This document shows positions 1 to 7,193 of a stretch of DNA of 20,140 nucleotides, in pieces (positions within the stretch are counted from its first letter, which is position 1; the number at the start of each line of letters is the position of its first letter). Location: positions 1 through 20,140 of IMG/VR virus record IMGVR_UViG_3300020293_000048; one strand, 5' to 3'. Source of the stretch: a virus. Position numbers and translations under genes: made by a program. The notes below the pieces were generated by a model. That model was given only the letters and a program-made list of their open reading frames with translations. It made no database searches and was not told the origin of the DNA.

Positions 1-2
1 AG

Positions 3-59
3 TTAAATGGAGTCGGTTTATTATTTTTATTGAGAAACCTAGCGGACTTTTATGCTTGA
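3..59 (+). CDS. C-terminal tail of an upstream gene (partial)
   Basis: An open frame enters from the left edge and stops at TGA 57-59. Its 18 visible residues end in RNLADFYA, and it overlaps the start of the next gene by 8 nt, the kind of junction seen throughout the window. Nothing identifies its function. The other two frames either stop at once or run far into the following gene, so this is the most economical reading, but it rests only on layout. Confidence 0.35.
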   Translation, partial: LNGVGLLFLLRNLADFYA

Positions 60-546
60 ACGATTCGATAATTTCTTACCCGAAAATATTTTTGACCGTG
101 TCCAGTCTATTCTAATGGGCTCCGACTCTATGGAAATGCCTTATTATTACCGTGACGGTTTGTCTAGTCCAGGCGATAATGGGTTTAGTTTCGGAAATAC
201 TATCTGGCAAACAGACAGTGGTCTATGTGACCCTCACCTATTTAATACTATTGGTATCCCTATTGTATCAAGGTTAGGTATCGATGAACTCATTCGTATC
301 AAGGTAAATTGTTATACTCGACAGTCAGAACAGGTTCAATCAGAGTTTCACCAAGACTTCATGTATCCTCACCAAGTAGGTATATACTGTGTCAATACCT
401 GTAATGGTTATACAAAGTTTAAGAATGGACAGATGGCAAGCTCGGTTGCAAATACTTTATACATTTTTGACGGCAACGAGTTTCACGCAAGTGTGGGTCA
501 GACTGATACCAACTTGAGAGTTAACATTAATATTAATTTTATATGA
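52..546 (+). CDS. 2OG-Fe(II) oxygenase-like protein
   Basis: This 164-aa protein has the minimal signature of a 2-oxoglutarate/Fe(II)-dependent dioxygenase on a short double-stranded beta-helix. An HxD pair (H100, D102 in FHQDF) is followed by a distal His (H145 in NEFHAS) and an Arg 11 residues later (R156), the usual arrangement of the iron triad and the 2OG carboxylate anchor. Such small oxygenases are frequent accessory genes in marine T4-like phages; their substrates (protein Pro/Lys, nucleobases or small molecules) are mostly unknown. The stop overlaps the next start (ATGA). It is the first of two unrelated-looking Fe(II) oxygenases in the window; the other is at 3641-4249. The superfamily call is fairly secure, the substrate is unknown. 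Confidence 0.7.
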   Translation: MLERFDNFLPENIFDRVQSILMGSDSMEMPYYYRDGLSSPGDNGFSFGNTIWQTDSGLCDPHLFNTIGIPIVSRLGIDELIRIKVNCYTRQSEQVQSEFHQDFMYPHQVGIYCVNTCNGYTKFKNGQMASSVANTLYIFDGNEFHASVGQTDTNLRVNININFI

Positions 547-710
547 GATTATTAGAAGCAAATTACGGTGAAGTCCGTGTATTCAGTGAAAGGATATTCG
601 GATACAAACGATATATAGTAGAGTGGGATAACGAAACTACAGAAGTATTCAGTAGTCTTTGGTATTCCAAAGAAAAAATATTATCCCTTGTGGAGGACAG
701 ATTATCATGA
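543..710 (+). CDS. small protein of unknown function (55 aa)
   Basis: An uninterrupted 55-codon frame starts at an ATG overlapping the preceding stop (ATGA) and ends in TGA overlapping the next ATG, so it exactly fills the space between two genes. The product starts MRLLEANYGEVRV and is charged, with alternating hydrophobic positions that suggest a small beta-sheet followed by a C-terminal helix (EKILSLVEDRL). There is no clear Shine-Dalgarno site, so translation probably depends on coupling to the upstream oxygenase gene. I recognise no family. The tight fit at both ends is the main evidence that it is real. Confidence 0.6.
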   Translation: MRLLEANYGEVRVFSERIFGYKRYIVEWDNETTEVFSSLWYSKEKILSLVEDRLS

Positions 711-904
711 TAGAAACAATTGTAGATATATACTTACTACCATGGACTCTCCTAGGTTGGTTATTGAAATGGTTCTTTAGTGGAGTCATTTGGGTGACAG
801 TCCTTGGTGGAATATGGTATGCACTATGGTATAACAAATGGAGTATAAGAAACCCCTTTGTTCGTAGAACTATTTGGGACGAAGACGATTATACGGGAGT
901 ATAA
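707..904 (+). CDS. small membrane protein (65 aa)
   Basis: The ATG at 707 is chosen because a GGAGG Shine-Dalgarno site lies at 692-696 and the ATG overlaps the previous stop (ATGA); the same frame is open further upstream but without a ribosome site. The product has one long hydrophobic stretch rich in Trp, Leu and Val (about residues 8-43, with WTLLGWLLKWFF and VIWVTVLGGIWYAL), enough for one or two membrane passes, followed by a basic then acidic tail ending DEDDYTGV. No family is recognised. It could be a small inner-membrane effector or a holin-like protein; no lysis gene is adjacent. The stop codon lies within the TATAAATA box at 900-907. Confidence 0.65.
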   Translation: MIETIVDIYLLPWTLLGWLLKWFFSGVIWVTVLGGIWYALWYNKWSIRNPFVRRTIWDEDDYTGV

Positions 905-907
905 ATA
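900..907 (+). promoter_or_regulatory. T4-type late promoter box TATAAATA
   Basis: The octamer is an exact match to the T4 late promoter consensus read by gp55-RNA polymerase with gp33 and the sliding clamp. It ends 5 nt before the ATG at 913. In T4 the late start site lies about that far downstream, so the message for the next gene may be leaderless. gp33, the late coactivator, is encoded in this window at 16979-17221. Confidence 0.65.
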
Positions 908-912
908 ATATT

Positions 913-1086
913 ATGGAAAGTTTAGAACTATACACTGTCCTTGCAATATATACCATTGCATGTGTTTACTTCTCTTATCAGAGTGGTGCAAAGAACGGAA
1001 GAGCAGATATCATAGAAGATTTGTTAGACCGTAAACTTATCACACATATGCAGTTAATGAAAGCATATAAGATAAACGAAGAATAA
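913..1086 (+). CDS. small membrane-anchored protein (57 aa)
   Basis: The frame is open from 874, but the ATG at 913 is preferred: it sits just after a TATAAATA box and gives a protein beginning with a clean N-terminal membrane segment (about residues 5-24, LYTVLAIYTIACVYFSYQSG). A short charged cytoplasmic-type tail follows (NGRADIIEDLLDRK...KINEE). The only possible Shine-Dalgarno site (GGGAG at 895-899) is 13 nt away, longer than usual. No family is recognised. It resembles the short single-span proteins that T4-like phages carry in numbers, whose roles are largely unknown. Confidence 0.6.
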   Translation: MESLELYTVLAIYTIACVYFSYQSGAKNGRADIIEDLLDRKLITHMQLMKAYKINEE

Positions 1087-1100
1087 ATTAAATTATTGTT

Positions 1101-2312
1101 ATGAAAATTATTGGATACAATTCAAGCCACGAAGCGTCAATCGCACAATACGATACTGAAACCAAGAAGGTTGATTTCCTATACGAAGAAGAAAGATTTC
1201 GTAGAGTAAAGTATTGGTCACCGAAAGGAAACATGCATGACCTATCCTGTATCCCTCTTAAGAAAGTAGAGACTCCCGACCATATGGTGCATTGTTCTTT
1301 TGACCGTAGACATTTCGAATGGTATCTAGACAATGGTCACATGTTAAGAGACCGTAATAGAATGAGAGAGACAAGAGACTTTGTCGCTGCAGAACAATTT
1401 AATATGAAGAGACAACTTAAACTTATAGATAAGTTTGGTGACAACCTTCGAACTCCTCACCCCGAATCTCTTAATGAAGACGGAGATATAGACCCGTCCA
1501 TGGGTCAACAGACTGACGATGTATTTGCAAGTGCAGTCGCAGACCAATTGGAACTAGGGTTTGATAACTTCCATTATCGATTCGAACACCACATGTATCA
1601 TGCAGAGTGTGGTTATTACTTAAGTCCTTGGAACAATGAAGAGTCAGCTATCGCTATCGTTTGGGACGGTGGTGGAGCAAAAAGATTTCAGTTTGATTGG
1701 CCAGACTATCAAGAGGTTGAATCTATTTACTTCATGGAACCTAACGAGATTCCTAAACTACAATGGCAAAGACTATCCAACCACCGAAGACTTGTAGACT
1801 TTCATAAGAATGCATTCGGTGTAGAACAAGAACAAAGTATCATTGCACCTTCACATATTACAACAGAAGAAGAAACTGGTGCAGAGATTGTGTTCTCTAG
1901 TTTCCCTAGTTGTGGAATGAACTTCTCTAATTTATCTTATGCATTTGGATTTGATAAGTTGGGTCGTGCAAGTGGTAAGGTTATGGGTGCAGCGTCTTAT
2001 GTAGACTGGAAAGAGTATGACGAAGGTATGCATTACTTTAGTATGAATGCAATCTGTAATCTCTTACAACAGGATTCATTTAACTACAGTTGTAAAATTA
2101 TACAAAAGGCAATCGACAAGAATCCCGATTGCAAGAATATTATATTAAGTGGTGGGTTCTCTTTGAACTGCACAAACAATGCAAAGTATCTACGAGAGTT
2201 TCCCGACCACCAATTTTTTGTTGACCCCGTTGCACATGACGGTGGCACTGCAATCGGAGGTGCAATTAATCTTGCAAAGCTTTTAGAACATGATGATAAC
2301 ACAGATACATAG
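1101..2312 (+). CDS. carbamoyltransferase, N-terminal (Kae1-like) half
   Basis: This 403-aa protein matches the first domain of the NodU/CmcH/TobZ O-carbamoyltransferase family. This ASKHA-fold (Kae1-like) domain binds ATP and transfers the carbamoyl group to a hydroxyl, using carbamoyl phosphate. Visible marks are the opening MKIIGYNSSHEAS, the metal-site motif HHMYHAECGYYLSPW near residues 163-177, a WDGGG phosphate-type loop at 188-192, and SGGFSLNC (350-357) with VAHDGGTAIGGA (377-388). The protein stops in the linker exactly where the second domain would begin, and that domain is encoded by the next, overlapping gene (start 2290). Family members I know are usually a single chain of roughly 550-650 residues. 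The substrate is unknown; in phages, modification of DNA bases, sugars or surface glycans are possibilities. Confidence 0.85.
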   Translation: MKIIGYNSSHEASIAQYDTETKKVDFLYEEERFRRVKYWSPKGNMHDLSCIPLKKVETPDHMVHCSFDRRHFEWYLDNGHMLRDRNRMRETRDFVAAEQFNMKRQLKLIDKFGDNLRTPHPESLNEDGDIDPSMGQQTDDVFASAVADQLELGFDNFHYRFEHHMYHAECGYYLSPWNNEESAIAIVWDGGGAKRFQFDWPDYQEVESIYFMEPNEIPKLQWQRLSNHRRLVDFHKNAFGVEQEQSIIAPSHITTEEETGAEIVFSSFPSCGMNFSNLSYAFGFDKLGRASGKVMGAASYVDWKEYDEGMHYFSMNAICNLLQQDSFNYSCKIIQKAIDKNPDCKNIILSGGFSLNCTNNAKYLREFPDHQFFVDPVAHDGGTAIGGAINLAKLLEHDDNTDT

Positions 2313-2925
2313 AGACCCCCAAGTAGTTGTCAAAGATTTAATCATTGACCGTAAACAAATAGTTGCAATCTATCAGAACGAATCTGAATGGGGCCCTCGT
2401 GCATTAGGTAATCGTTCTATTCTTTTTGACCCAAGGATATACAATGCAAAAGATATTGTCAACGAAGTCAAGAAGAGAGAACACTATAGACCTTTTGCCT
2501 GCACCATATTAGAAGAGTATGCACATGAGTATGTTGACTTGTGTCAACTCCCTTCTAGTCCGTATATGTCATTTGCCTTACAAGTCACTGACAAGGCGTA
2601 TGAGGAGATTCCTGCGTTAGTCCATAGTGACGGGACATGTCGTATACAAACGGTCAACAGAGAACAGAATAAGAACTACTACGACCTAATTAATTTGTTT
2701 TATGAAGAGACAGGAGTTCCGATTCTATTCAACACTTCATTTAATGTTCATGGTGAACCGATAGTCGAGACTATCTATGACGCTGTGAATACATGCAATC
2801 AATCACAAATCAATCACCTCTATGTTCCCGAAGACCAAGACATAGAGATACCATATCAGTTATGTAGAATCAAAGGTGACGACAAAGAATTATTTGAAAA
2901 CTCTGAATCAAAAATCCACAGGTAA
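2290..2925 (+). CDS. carbamoyltransferase, C-terminal domain as a separate gene
   Basis: This 211-aa product is the C-terminal domain of the same carbamoyltransferase family, which completes the carbamoyl-adenylate site. Conserved blocks appear in order: EWGPRALGNRSI (33-44), REHYRPFA (63-70), PYMSFA (91-96), HSDGTCRIQTV (112-122) and NTSFNVHGEPIVE (148-160). It starts at ATGATG, 23 nt inside the preceding gene and in the +1 frame relative to it, with no good Shine-Dalgarno site. Translational coupling, a programmed +1 shift, or a natural gene split are all possible. No conserved block seems lost between the two parts, so a two-subunit enzyme is more likely than a dead one. Both ATGs at 2290 and 2293 are usable starts. 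Confidence 0.85.
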   Translation: MMITQIHRDPQVVVKDLIIDRKQIVAIYQNESEWGPRALGNRSILFDPRIYNAKDIVNEVKKREHYRPFACTILEEYAHEYVDLCQLPSSPYMSFALQVTDKAYEEIPALVHSDGTCRIQTVNREQNKNYYDLINLFYEETGVPILFNTSFNVHGEPIVETIYDAVNTCNQSQINHLYVPEDQDIEIPYQLCRIKGDDKELFENSESKIHR

Positions 2926-2931
2926 TAAATA
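2924..2931 (+). promoter_or_regulatory. late-promoter-like box AATAAATA
   Basis: This differs from the T4 late consensus only at the first base; NATAAATA variants are the form usually given for cyanophage late promoters. It overlaps the stop of the carbamoyltransferase gene and ends 5 nt before the GTG start at 2937, the same geometry as the exact boxes at 900 and 12172. Confidence 0.4.
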
Positions 2932-2936
2932 GTTGT

Positions 2937-3314
2937 GTGGGAAATATTTTAGAACTAACAGACGAAGCAATAGTCAAACTATTAGAAGCAAAAGAACGAG
3001 ACGGATTTAATTATATTCGTCTTGGTATCACTGGTGGTGGGTGTGCTGGATTTGAGTATATCTTTGATTCAGTAAAAGAAAAAGCACCCGAAGATATTGT
3101 TGTAGATTTTGGTAAACTACAATTTGTTATAGATAAGATAAGTGTTCCTTATATAAATGGTATGACACTAGACTGGAGAAAGGAAGGATTGAATGAAGTA
3201 TTTAAGTTTATCAATCCAAAGGAACAATCCAGTTGTGGTTGTGGAGTATCAATAAATTTTGATTTAGAACAAGTAGAGGTTGACAAAAGTAAAATCTTTG
3301 CAATAGAAGTATGA
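2937..3314 (+). CDS. A-type Fe-S carrier (IscA/HesB family)
   Basis: This 125-aa protein belongs to the IscA/SufA/HesB A-type carriers, which hold and deliver Fe-S clusters to client proteins. The three ligand cysteines are in place: C36 in GGGCAGFEY, then C100 and C102 in SSCGCGVSINF. The fold blocks between them, including a central VVDFGKLQFVID, also match, and the length is normal for the family plus a short C-terminal tail. GTG at 2937 is the only reasonable start: upstream in frame there is a stop at 2904 and otherwise only ATC and ATA. Such genes recur in marine T4-like phages. A radical SAM enzyme (9454-10374) in this window is an obvious possible client, though supply of host Fe-S proteins is equally plausible. 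Confidence 0.88.
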   Translation: MGNILELTDEAIVKLLEAKERDGFNYIRLGITGGGCAGFEYIFDSVKEKAPEDIVVDFGKLQFVIDKISVPYINGMTLDWRKEGLNEVFKFINPKEQSSCGCGVSINFDLEQVEVDKSKIFAIEV

Positions 3315-3320
3315 TAGATT

Positions 3321-3656
3321 ATGAAAACAAGTTCAGCAAAAGCAAAAGGTCGTAAACTACAACAGTGGTTTGCAAACTTACTTGTTGAGTCATTAGGACT
3401 TGACCAAGAAGATATCGAGTCAAGACCTATGGGTTCTCAAGGTGAAGATATAATACTAGGAAAACAATCTAGACAAATCTTTCCTTATAGTGTAGAATGT
3501 AAGAATCAAGAAAAAGTAAATGTATGGGAAGCCTATGCACAAGCAGAACAAAACTGTAAAGGATATGAACCAGTAGTGGTTATAAAAAGAAACAGACAGA
3601 AACCTCTTGTCCTAGTAGACGCAGAACATTTCGTAGAGATATGCAAGAACAGATAA
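3321..3656 (+). CDS. small PD-(D/E)XK-like nuclease
   Basis: This 111-aa protein looks like a minimal restriction-endonuclease-fold nuclease of the Holliday-resolvase-like kind seen in many phages. An N-terminal basic helix (KAKGRKLQQWFANLL) is followed by GEDIIL (E42, D43) and then SVECKN (E59, K61), which together form the D...ExK metal-binding core. A helix with polar residues (EAYAQAEQ, 70-77) and a final strand (VVVIKRNRQKPLVLVD) complete the usual alpha-beta order. It lies in the accessory block between the Fe-S carrier and an oxygenase, and its last 16 nt overlap the next gene. It may process recombination intermediates or host DNA; the exact substrate is not readable. Confidence 0.6.
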   Translation: MKTSSAKAKGRKLQQWFANLLVESLGLDQEDIESRPMGSQGEDIILGKQSRQIFPYSVECKNQEKVNVWEAYAQAEQNCKGYEPVVVIKRNRQKPLVLVDAEHFVEICKNR

Positions 3657-4249
3657 GAACCTTTTCACCCTTCGGGCCACTAATCCATTTGACAAAGATT
3701 GACCCAAAGTATATTGAAGAACTATCAAGTCATATAGATTCAGTTCGAGGTGAAGAAGACAGAGACTACGCAGGTAATCTCGCTGGTCGTATCTATGAAC
3801 AATACACTGTAGAAGATAAAGCTTCCGAAGCATGTAAGAACCATATACTTCGTCATGCACAAACATTTTCTCATGAAGCAGGTATGCAACCTCAACCATT
3901 ACAGATAGATGGGTTGTGGGTCAACATACAAAAAGAAATGGAAGTCAATCCCATGCACGCCCATAGTGGTATGTTGTCATTTGTTTTGTATATAAAAAAT
4001 GATTTAACAAGGGCAGAGACCATAAATAATAAATTCGACAATGCTGGTGATAAAGAACTTGCTGGTATATTAGAATTACATTATGGTGAGGAACAGTTTT
4101 TAAATTGGTCGAAGTATTATCTTTGGCCAGAAGTTGGTGACTTGATAATCTTTCCTTCTTGGTTGAGACATTTTGTCTATCCACATTATGAAGAAGGTAA
4201 AGAAAGAATATCAGTCGCAGGTAATATCAATCCGTTAAATGAGGGATAA
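3641..4249 (+). CDS. 2OG-Fe(II) oxygenase, PF13759-like family
   Basis: The 202-aa product fits the phage and marine bacterial family of putative 2OG-Fe(II) oxygenases (2OG-FeII_Oxy_5 type). Seen in order are W93 with N95 in DGLWVNIQ, the first histidines in NPMHAHSGMLSFVLYI (H106, H108), and GDLIIFPSWLRHFVYPH with the distal His H177, then R189 in KERISVAGNI. As I recall the family, HxH in place of HxD is typical of it and not a defect. The N-terminal half is helical and charged. It overlaps the nuclease gene by 16 nt and is followed at 4254 by the ATP-grasp gene. Its substrate is unknown. With the oxygenase at 52-546 it gives the region two distinct iron-dependent oxidation enzymes. Confidence 0.75.
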   Translation: MQEQIRTFSPFGPLIHLTKIDPKYIEELSSHIDSVRGEEDRDYAGNLAGRIYEQYTVEDKASEACKNHILRHAQTFSHEAGMQPQPLQIDGLWVNIQKEMEVNPMHAHSGMLSFVLYIKNDLTRAETINNKFDNAGDKELAGILELHYGEEQFLNWSKYYLWPEVGDLIIFPSWLRHFVYPHYEEGKERISVAGNINPLNEG

Positions 4250-4253
4250 AAGA

Positions 4254-5663
4254 ATGCGTTCGTTTTCAGAGGTTATCCGAGAGGAAGTCGATAACAAGAA
4301 ACCATATCGCCTAGTGGTGATAGCTGAAAGACGCATGGTCAAGAAAGCAAAAAAGAATTCTGATAAACCTGTTGTCAAGAAACCTTCTTCTACTTCAAGT
4401 AAACTCTACAACCTTGCAAAGGAAGCTGGGTGTAAAGTTTATTCTGTAAAAGTAAACGGTGCATATCTAGAACGAGACGACAATGGTGTCATTACAATCC
4501 ATAACCAAGACGATGAGAAAGGTTTTGAAATGGACGGTGATACAATTGTTATGGTTCGTGGAGCTGTCACTGCAAAAGATTCTTACCTAGATTTAATCTC
4601 ACAAATAGAACGATATGGATTCCCAGTTGTAAACTCTAGGGAGTGTATCGAAGTATGTGCAGATAAGTTCAGAACATATTTGAGATTACAAGAGATTGGT
4701 ATGAACCAACCTCGAACAGTATTAGTTCCAAACGAAGACCCCGAGACTGTAGATATCGCTGCAGAAAGATTAGACAATGAGTTCCCTATGGTTCTCAAAA
4801 CTCTACAAGGTGCAAAGGGTGTTGGAGTTTTACTTGTAGAAACTGAAAGGTCTCTACAATCAACGGTTAGTCTAGTCTACAAGATTGACCCAACATGTGA
4901 TATATTACTACAAGAATATATCGACATGGATTATGATGTCCGTGTAATGATAAACAATAAGAGAGTCATTGGTGCAATGAAGAGGAAAAAAATTATTGAT
5001 GACTTTCGTTCCAATATATCTCAAGGTGCAGAAGCCGAAGAGATAAAACTAACAGACCTAGAAAAAGAAACATGTTTGAGAGCTGCAAAAGCTGTCAATG
5101 GTCAATGGGTTGGTGTTGACTTTATCCCAGCAAAGAACAGGGAGACAGGAGACCCATATATTTTAGAAGTAAATCACTCGCCAGGCACACAAGGAATATC
5201 CGATGCATTAGGTGAAGAAGTATGTGAAACTATAGTCGAAGATTATCACGACAGAGAGATATGGAGGAAGAAGGCAACTGAATGTGGCGTTCTAGAGTCC
5301 ATAGAAGTCGATGGTGAGACGATGACAGTTAAGTTGGACACTGGGAACAGTGCAAACGCATGTGCCCTTCACGCGGACTCCTACGAGGTCAAAGACAAGG
5401 TTGTGGTTTACAAGAGAAATGGTAAGACCCATAAGAAACCTCTCGTAAGAATGATGAAACTTATCAAACCAGCAGAGGAAAGACCTATAGTCAAGTGTGA
5501 GTTAAACTTCTTAAATACTATATATGAGCAAGAAGTAAGTTTAGACCAAAGAGGAAAGATTCCATTTTTGGCAAACAGAGATTTTATGAACAGAGCTAAC
5601 CTAATGATTAATCCCAGTAGGAAGTTCTTATTGACTAATAAACATGACGAAGCAGACGATTAG
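4254..5663 (+). CDS. RimK-like ATP-grasp ligase fused to RimB-type aspartic-protease-like domain
   Basis: ATG 4254 is preferred over the in-frame ATG at 4239 because GAGGGAT (4241-4247) stands 6-7 nt before it; this gives 469 aa. About residues 20-125 form a RimK-like pre-ATP-grasp domain. Residues about 125-335 are ATP-grasp: ADKFRTYLRLQEIG, FPMVLKTLQGAKGVGV (nucleotide-binding loop), LLQEYID, DVRVMI, a Mg site at VGVDFI, and YILEVNHSPGTQGI. Residues about 345-465 resemble the RimB/Zn_protease (PF05618) domain, a retropepsin-like fold, with the catalytic-type motif KLDTGNSANACALHAD (D362) and the closing block FLANRDFMNRANLMINPSRKFL. RimK adds glutamates to the C-terminus of ribosomal protein S6; RimB-type proteins are linked to removal or control. 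Here ligase and putative peptidase are one chain. The target (S6, a phage protein or a small peptide) is inference. Confidence 0.85.
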   Translation: MRSFSEVIREEVDNKKPYRLVVIAERRMVKKAKKNSDKPVVKKPSSTSSKLYNLAKEAGCKVYSVKVNGAYLERDDNGVITIHNQDDEKGFEMDGDTIVMVRGAVTAKDSYLDLISQIERYGFPVVNSRECIEVCADKFRTYLRLQEIGMNQPRTVLVPNEDPETVDIAAERLDNEFPMVLKTLQGAKGVGVLLVETERSLQSTVSLVYKIDPTCDILLQEYIDMDYDVRVMINNKRVIGAMKRKKIIDDFRSNISQGAEAEEIKLTDLEKETCLRAAKAVNGQWVGVDFIPAKNRETGDPYILEVNHSPGTQGISDALGEEVCETIVEDYHDREIWRKKATECGVLESIEVDGETMTVKLDTGNSANACALHADSYEVKDKVVVYKRNGKTHKKPLVRMMKLIKPAEERPIVKCELNFLNTIYEQEVSLDQRGKIPFLANRDFMNRANLMINPSRKFLLTNKHDEADD

Positions 5664-6345
5664 TATACAAGACCGAATGAGGAACAAGGCAATCGACGCC
5701 TTGCAGAATGTCGAGCTTCAAATAGATAACCTCATGGATAAAAAGAAAACTTCTTTCTCCATGTATAAGTATCTTCGACAACTAGATTACAGTAGTCGTG
5801 TAGTTCAATACATGAAAGGTTTTACACATGAGACTGCATATGAAATTAAGAATGAAGAAGGTTGTGAACAGTTAGAAGAAGCATATAACTTTCTTACTGC
5901 AAGACAAAAGAAATATATTATTAACAAGTTAGAGTCTTTTGAATCAGACATAGAAAAATACATAGACGAATATAAACCAGTTCGTAAAGTCAGAATCAAA
6001 ACCCCAGCACAAATTGTCAAAAAGATTTCGTATCTTCCCGAGTGGGAAAAGTATAAATCTATTGACCCAACAGAAATACCTAGAGCAAAAATGTTATTTA
6101 CCTATAACATATCAAGTAAGAAACTAACAAAGTTCGAAGGTCATTTATCTGCAAGAGGTTCTCGTATCACTGGATATGAGTTATGCGTAGAAAAGACCTT
6201 GACAGATTTGACTTTGCTTGATAGACTAGTAGTAGGTGGTAATATTATTGCTTCAAAGTTTATGGAAGAGATACCTCGTTCAAAAGAAAAAGAAGGAAAC
6301 GATTTACCTACAAAGAATACATTATTGATAAAAGTGATTAAATGA
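5644..6345 (+). CDS. conserved-looking protein of unknown function, upstream of rnh
   Basis: This 233-aa soluble protein has a helical, highly charged N-terminal half (residues 1-115, including KKTSFSMYKYLRQLDYSS and LTARQKKYIINKLESFESDIEKYIDEY). The C-terminal half is more beta-rich, with AKMLFTYNISSKKLTKFEGHLSARGSRITG near 147-176. I recognise no enzymatic motif. It overlaps the ATP-grasp gene by 20 nt and its stop overlaps the rnh start (ATGA), so the three are almost certainly co-transcribed and coupled. There is no Shine-Dalgarno site at 5644. Its place beside rnh hints at a replication or virion role, but that is position only. Confidence 0.75.
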   Translation: MTKQTISIQDRMRNKAIDALQNVELQIDNLMDKKKTSFSMYKYLRQLDYSSRVVQYMKGFTHETAYEIKNEEGCEQLEEAYNFLTARQKKYIINKLESFESDIEKYIDEYKPVRKVRIKTPAQIVKKISYLPEWEKYKSIDPTEIPRAKMLFTYNISSKKLTKFEGHLSARGSRITGYELCVEKTLTDLTLLDRLVVGGNIIASKFMEEIPRSKEKEGNDLPTKNTLLIKVIK

Positions 6346-7193
6346 TTTTAATAGATTTTACTCAAACCATAATTGCTGGTTTGATGGCTCAGTTGAAAAT
6401 AACTAATGGTGATATTTCAGAAGATATGTTAAGACACATGATTCTGAATTCAGTGAGGAATTATCAGAAAAGATATTCCGAAGAGTATGGTGAGATTGTG
6501 TTATGCACAGACGCAGCCAATCCATGGAGAAGAGGATACTTCCCACTATACAAAGCAAACAGAAAGAAAGCAAGAGAGAAAGACGATAAAGATTGGGGAT
6601 TAATCTTTGATACATTACACAAAGTTAAAATGGAAATCAAAGAGAACTTTCCATACAGATACATGTATGTTGAGAACTGTGAGGCAGACGATATCATTGC
6701 AGTCCTTACACAACATGCATATATATTAGATACAGGTAAACCTACATTAATTGTAAGTGGTGATAAAGACTTTCAACAGTTGCAGAGATATGATAATGTG
6801 ACACAGTGGTCACCTAATCTAAACAAGTTTATAGAACCCGAAGACCCACAAGAGTTTTTAAAAGAACATATACTCAAGGGGGATAAGTCAGACGGTATCC
6901 CAAACATTCTATCAAATGATAATTGTTTGGACGAAGGTATAAGACAAACACCTTTGAGGAAACCTATACTTGATAAGTATATGAGAATCACGATTCAAGC
7001 TGACGATAAATACTATAGGAACTATCTACGAAATCAAACATTAATCGATTTTGATTTCATACCTCAAGGGGTAAGTGATAGCATTATAACCGAGTATAAT
7101 AATACTAAACCAGTAAGAGGTAAAGTATTTGATTACTTAAGAACTCATAGATTAAAAGAGTTATTAAATCATGTAGAGGATTTTGCATTATGA
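6342..7193 (+). CDS. rnh: RNase H / 5'-3' exonuclease (T4 Rnh, FEN-1 family)
   Basis: This 283-aa protein is the T4 RNase H type flap endonuclease, which removes RNA primers and adjacent DNA during lagging-strand maturation. Acidic metal ligands appear in the family order: D5 in LIDFTQ, D57 in CTDAANPWRRGYFP, the ENCEADD cluster (E114, D116, D117) and GDKDF (D141, D143), then LKGDKSDGIPN near 178-188. The basic stretch YKANRKKAR (70-78) corresponds to the DNA-contacting arch. It is slightly shorter than T4 Rnh (305 aa). In T4, rnh is followed by dsbA, 33, 59 and 32; here 33, 59 and 32 lie about 10 kb downstream with accessory genes between. Confidence 0.9.
   Translation: MILIDFTQTIIAGLMAQLKITNGDISEDMLRHMILNSVRNYQKRYSEEYGEIVLCTDAANPWRRGYFPLYKANRKKAREKDDKDWGLIFDTLHKVKMEIKENFPYRYMYVENCEADDIIAVLTQHAYILDTGKPTLIVSGDKDFQQLQRYDNVTQWSPNLNKFIEPEDPQEFLKEHILKGDKSDGIPNILSNDNCLDEGIRQTPLRKPILDKYMRITIQADDKYYRNYLRNQTLIDFDFIPQGVSDSIITEYNNTKPVRGKVFDYLRTHRLKELLNHVEDFAL

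Noticed and set aside
4019-4028. CATAAATA in the second oxygenase gene as a late promoter
   Set aside because: It lies mid-gene with no start codon or gene boundary nearby; it is probably chance in AT-rich coding sequence.
4239-4253. ATG 4239 as the start of the ATP-grasp gene
   Set aside because: It has no ribosome site, and it lies inside the preceding gene. GAGGGAT is correctly spaced for ATG 4254 instead.
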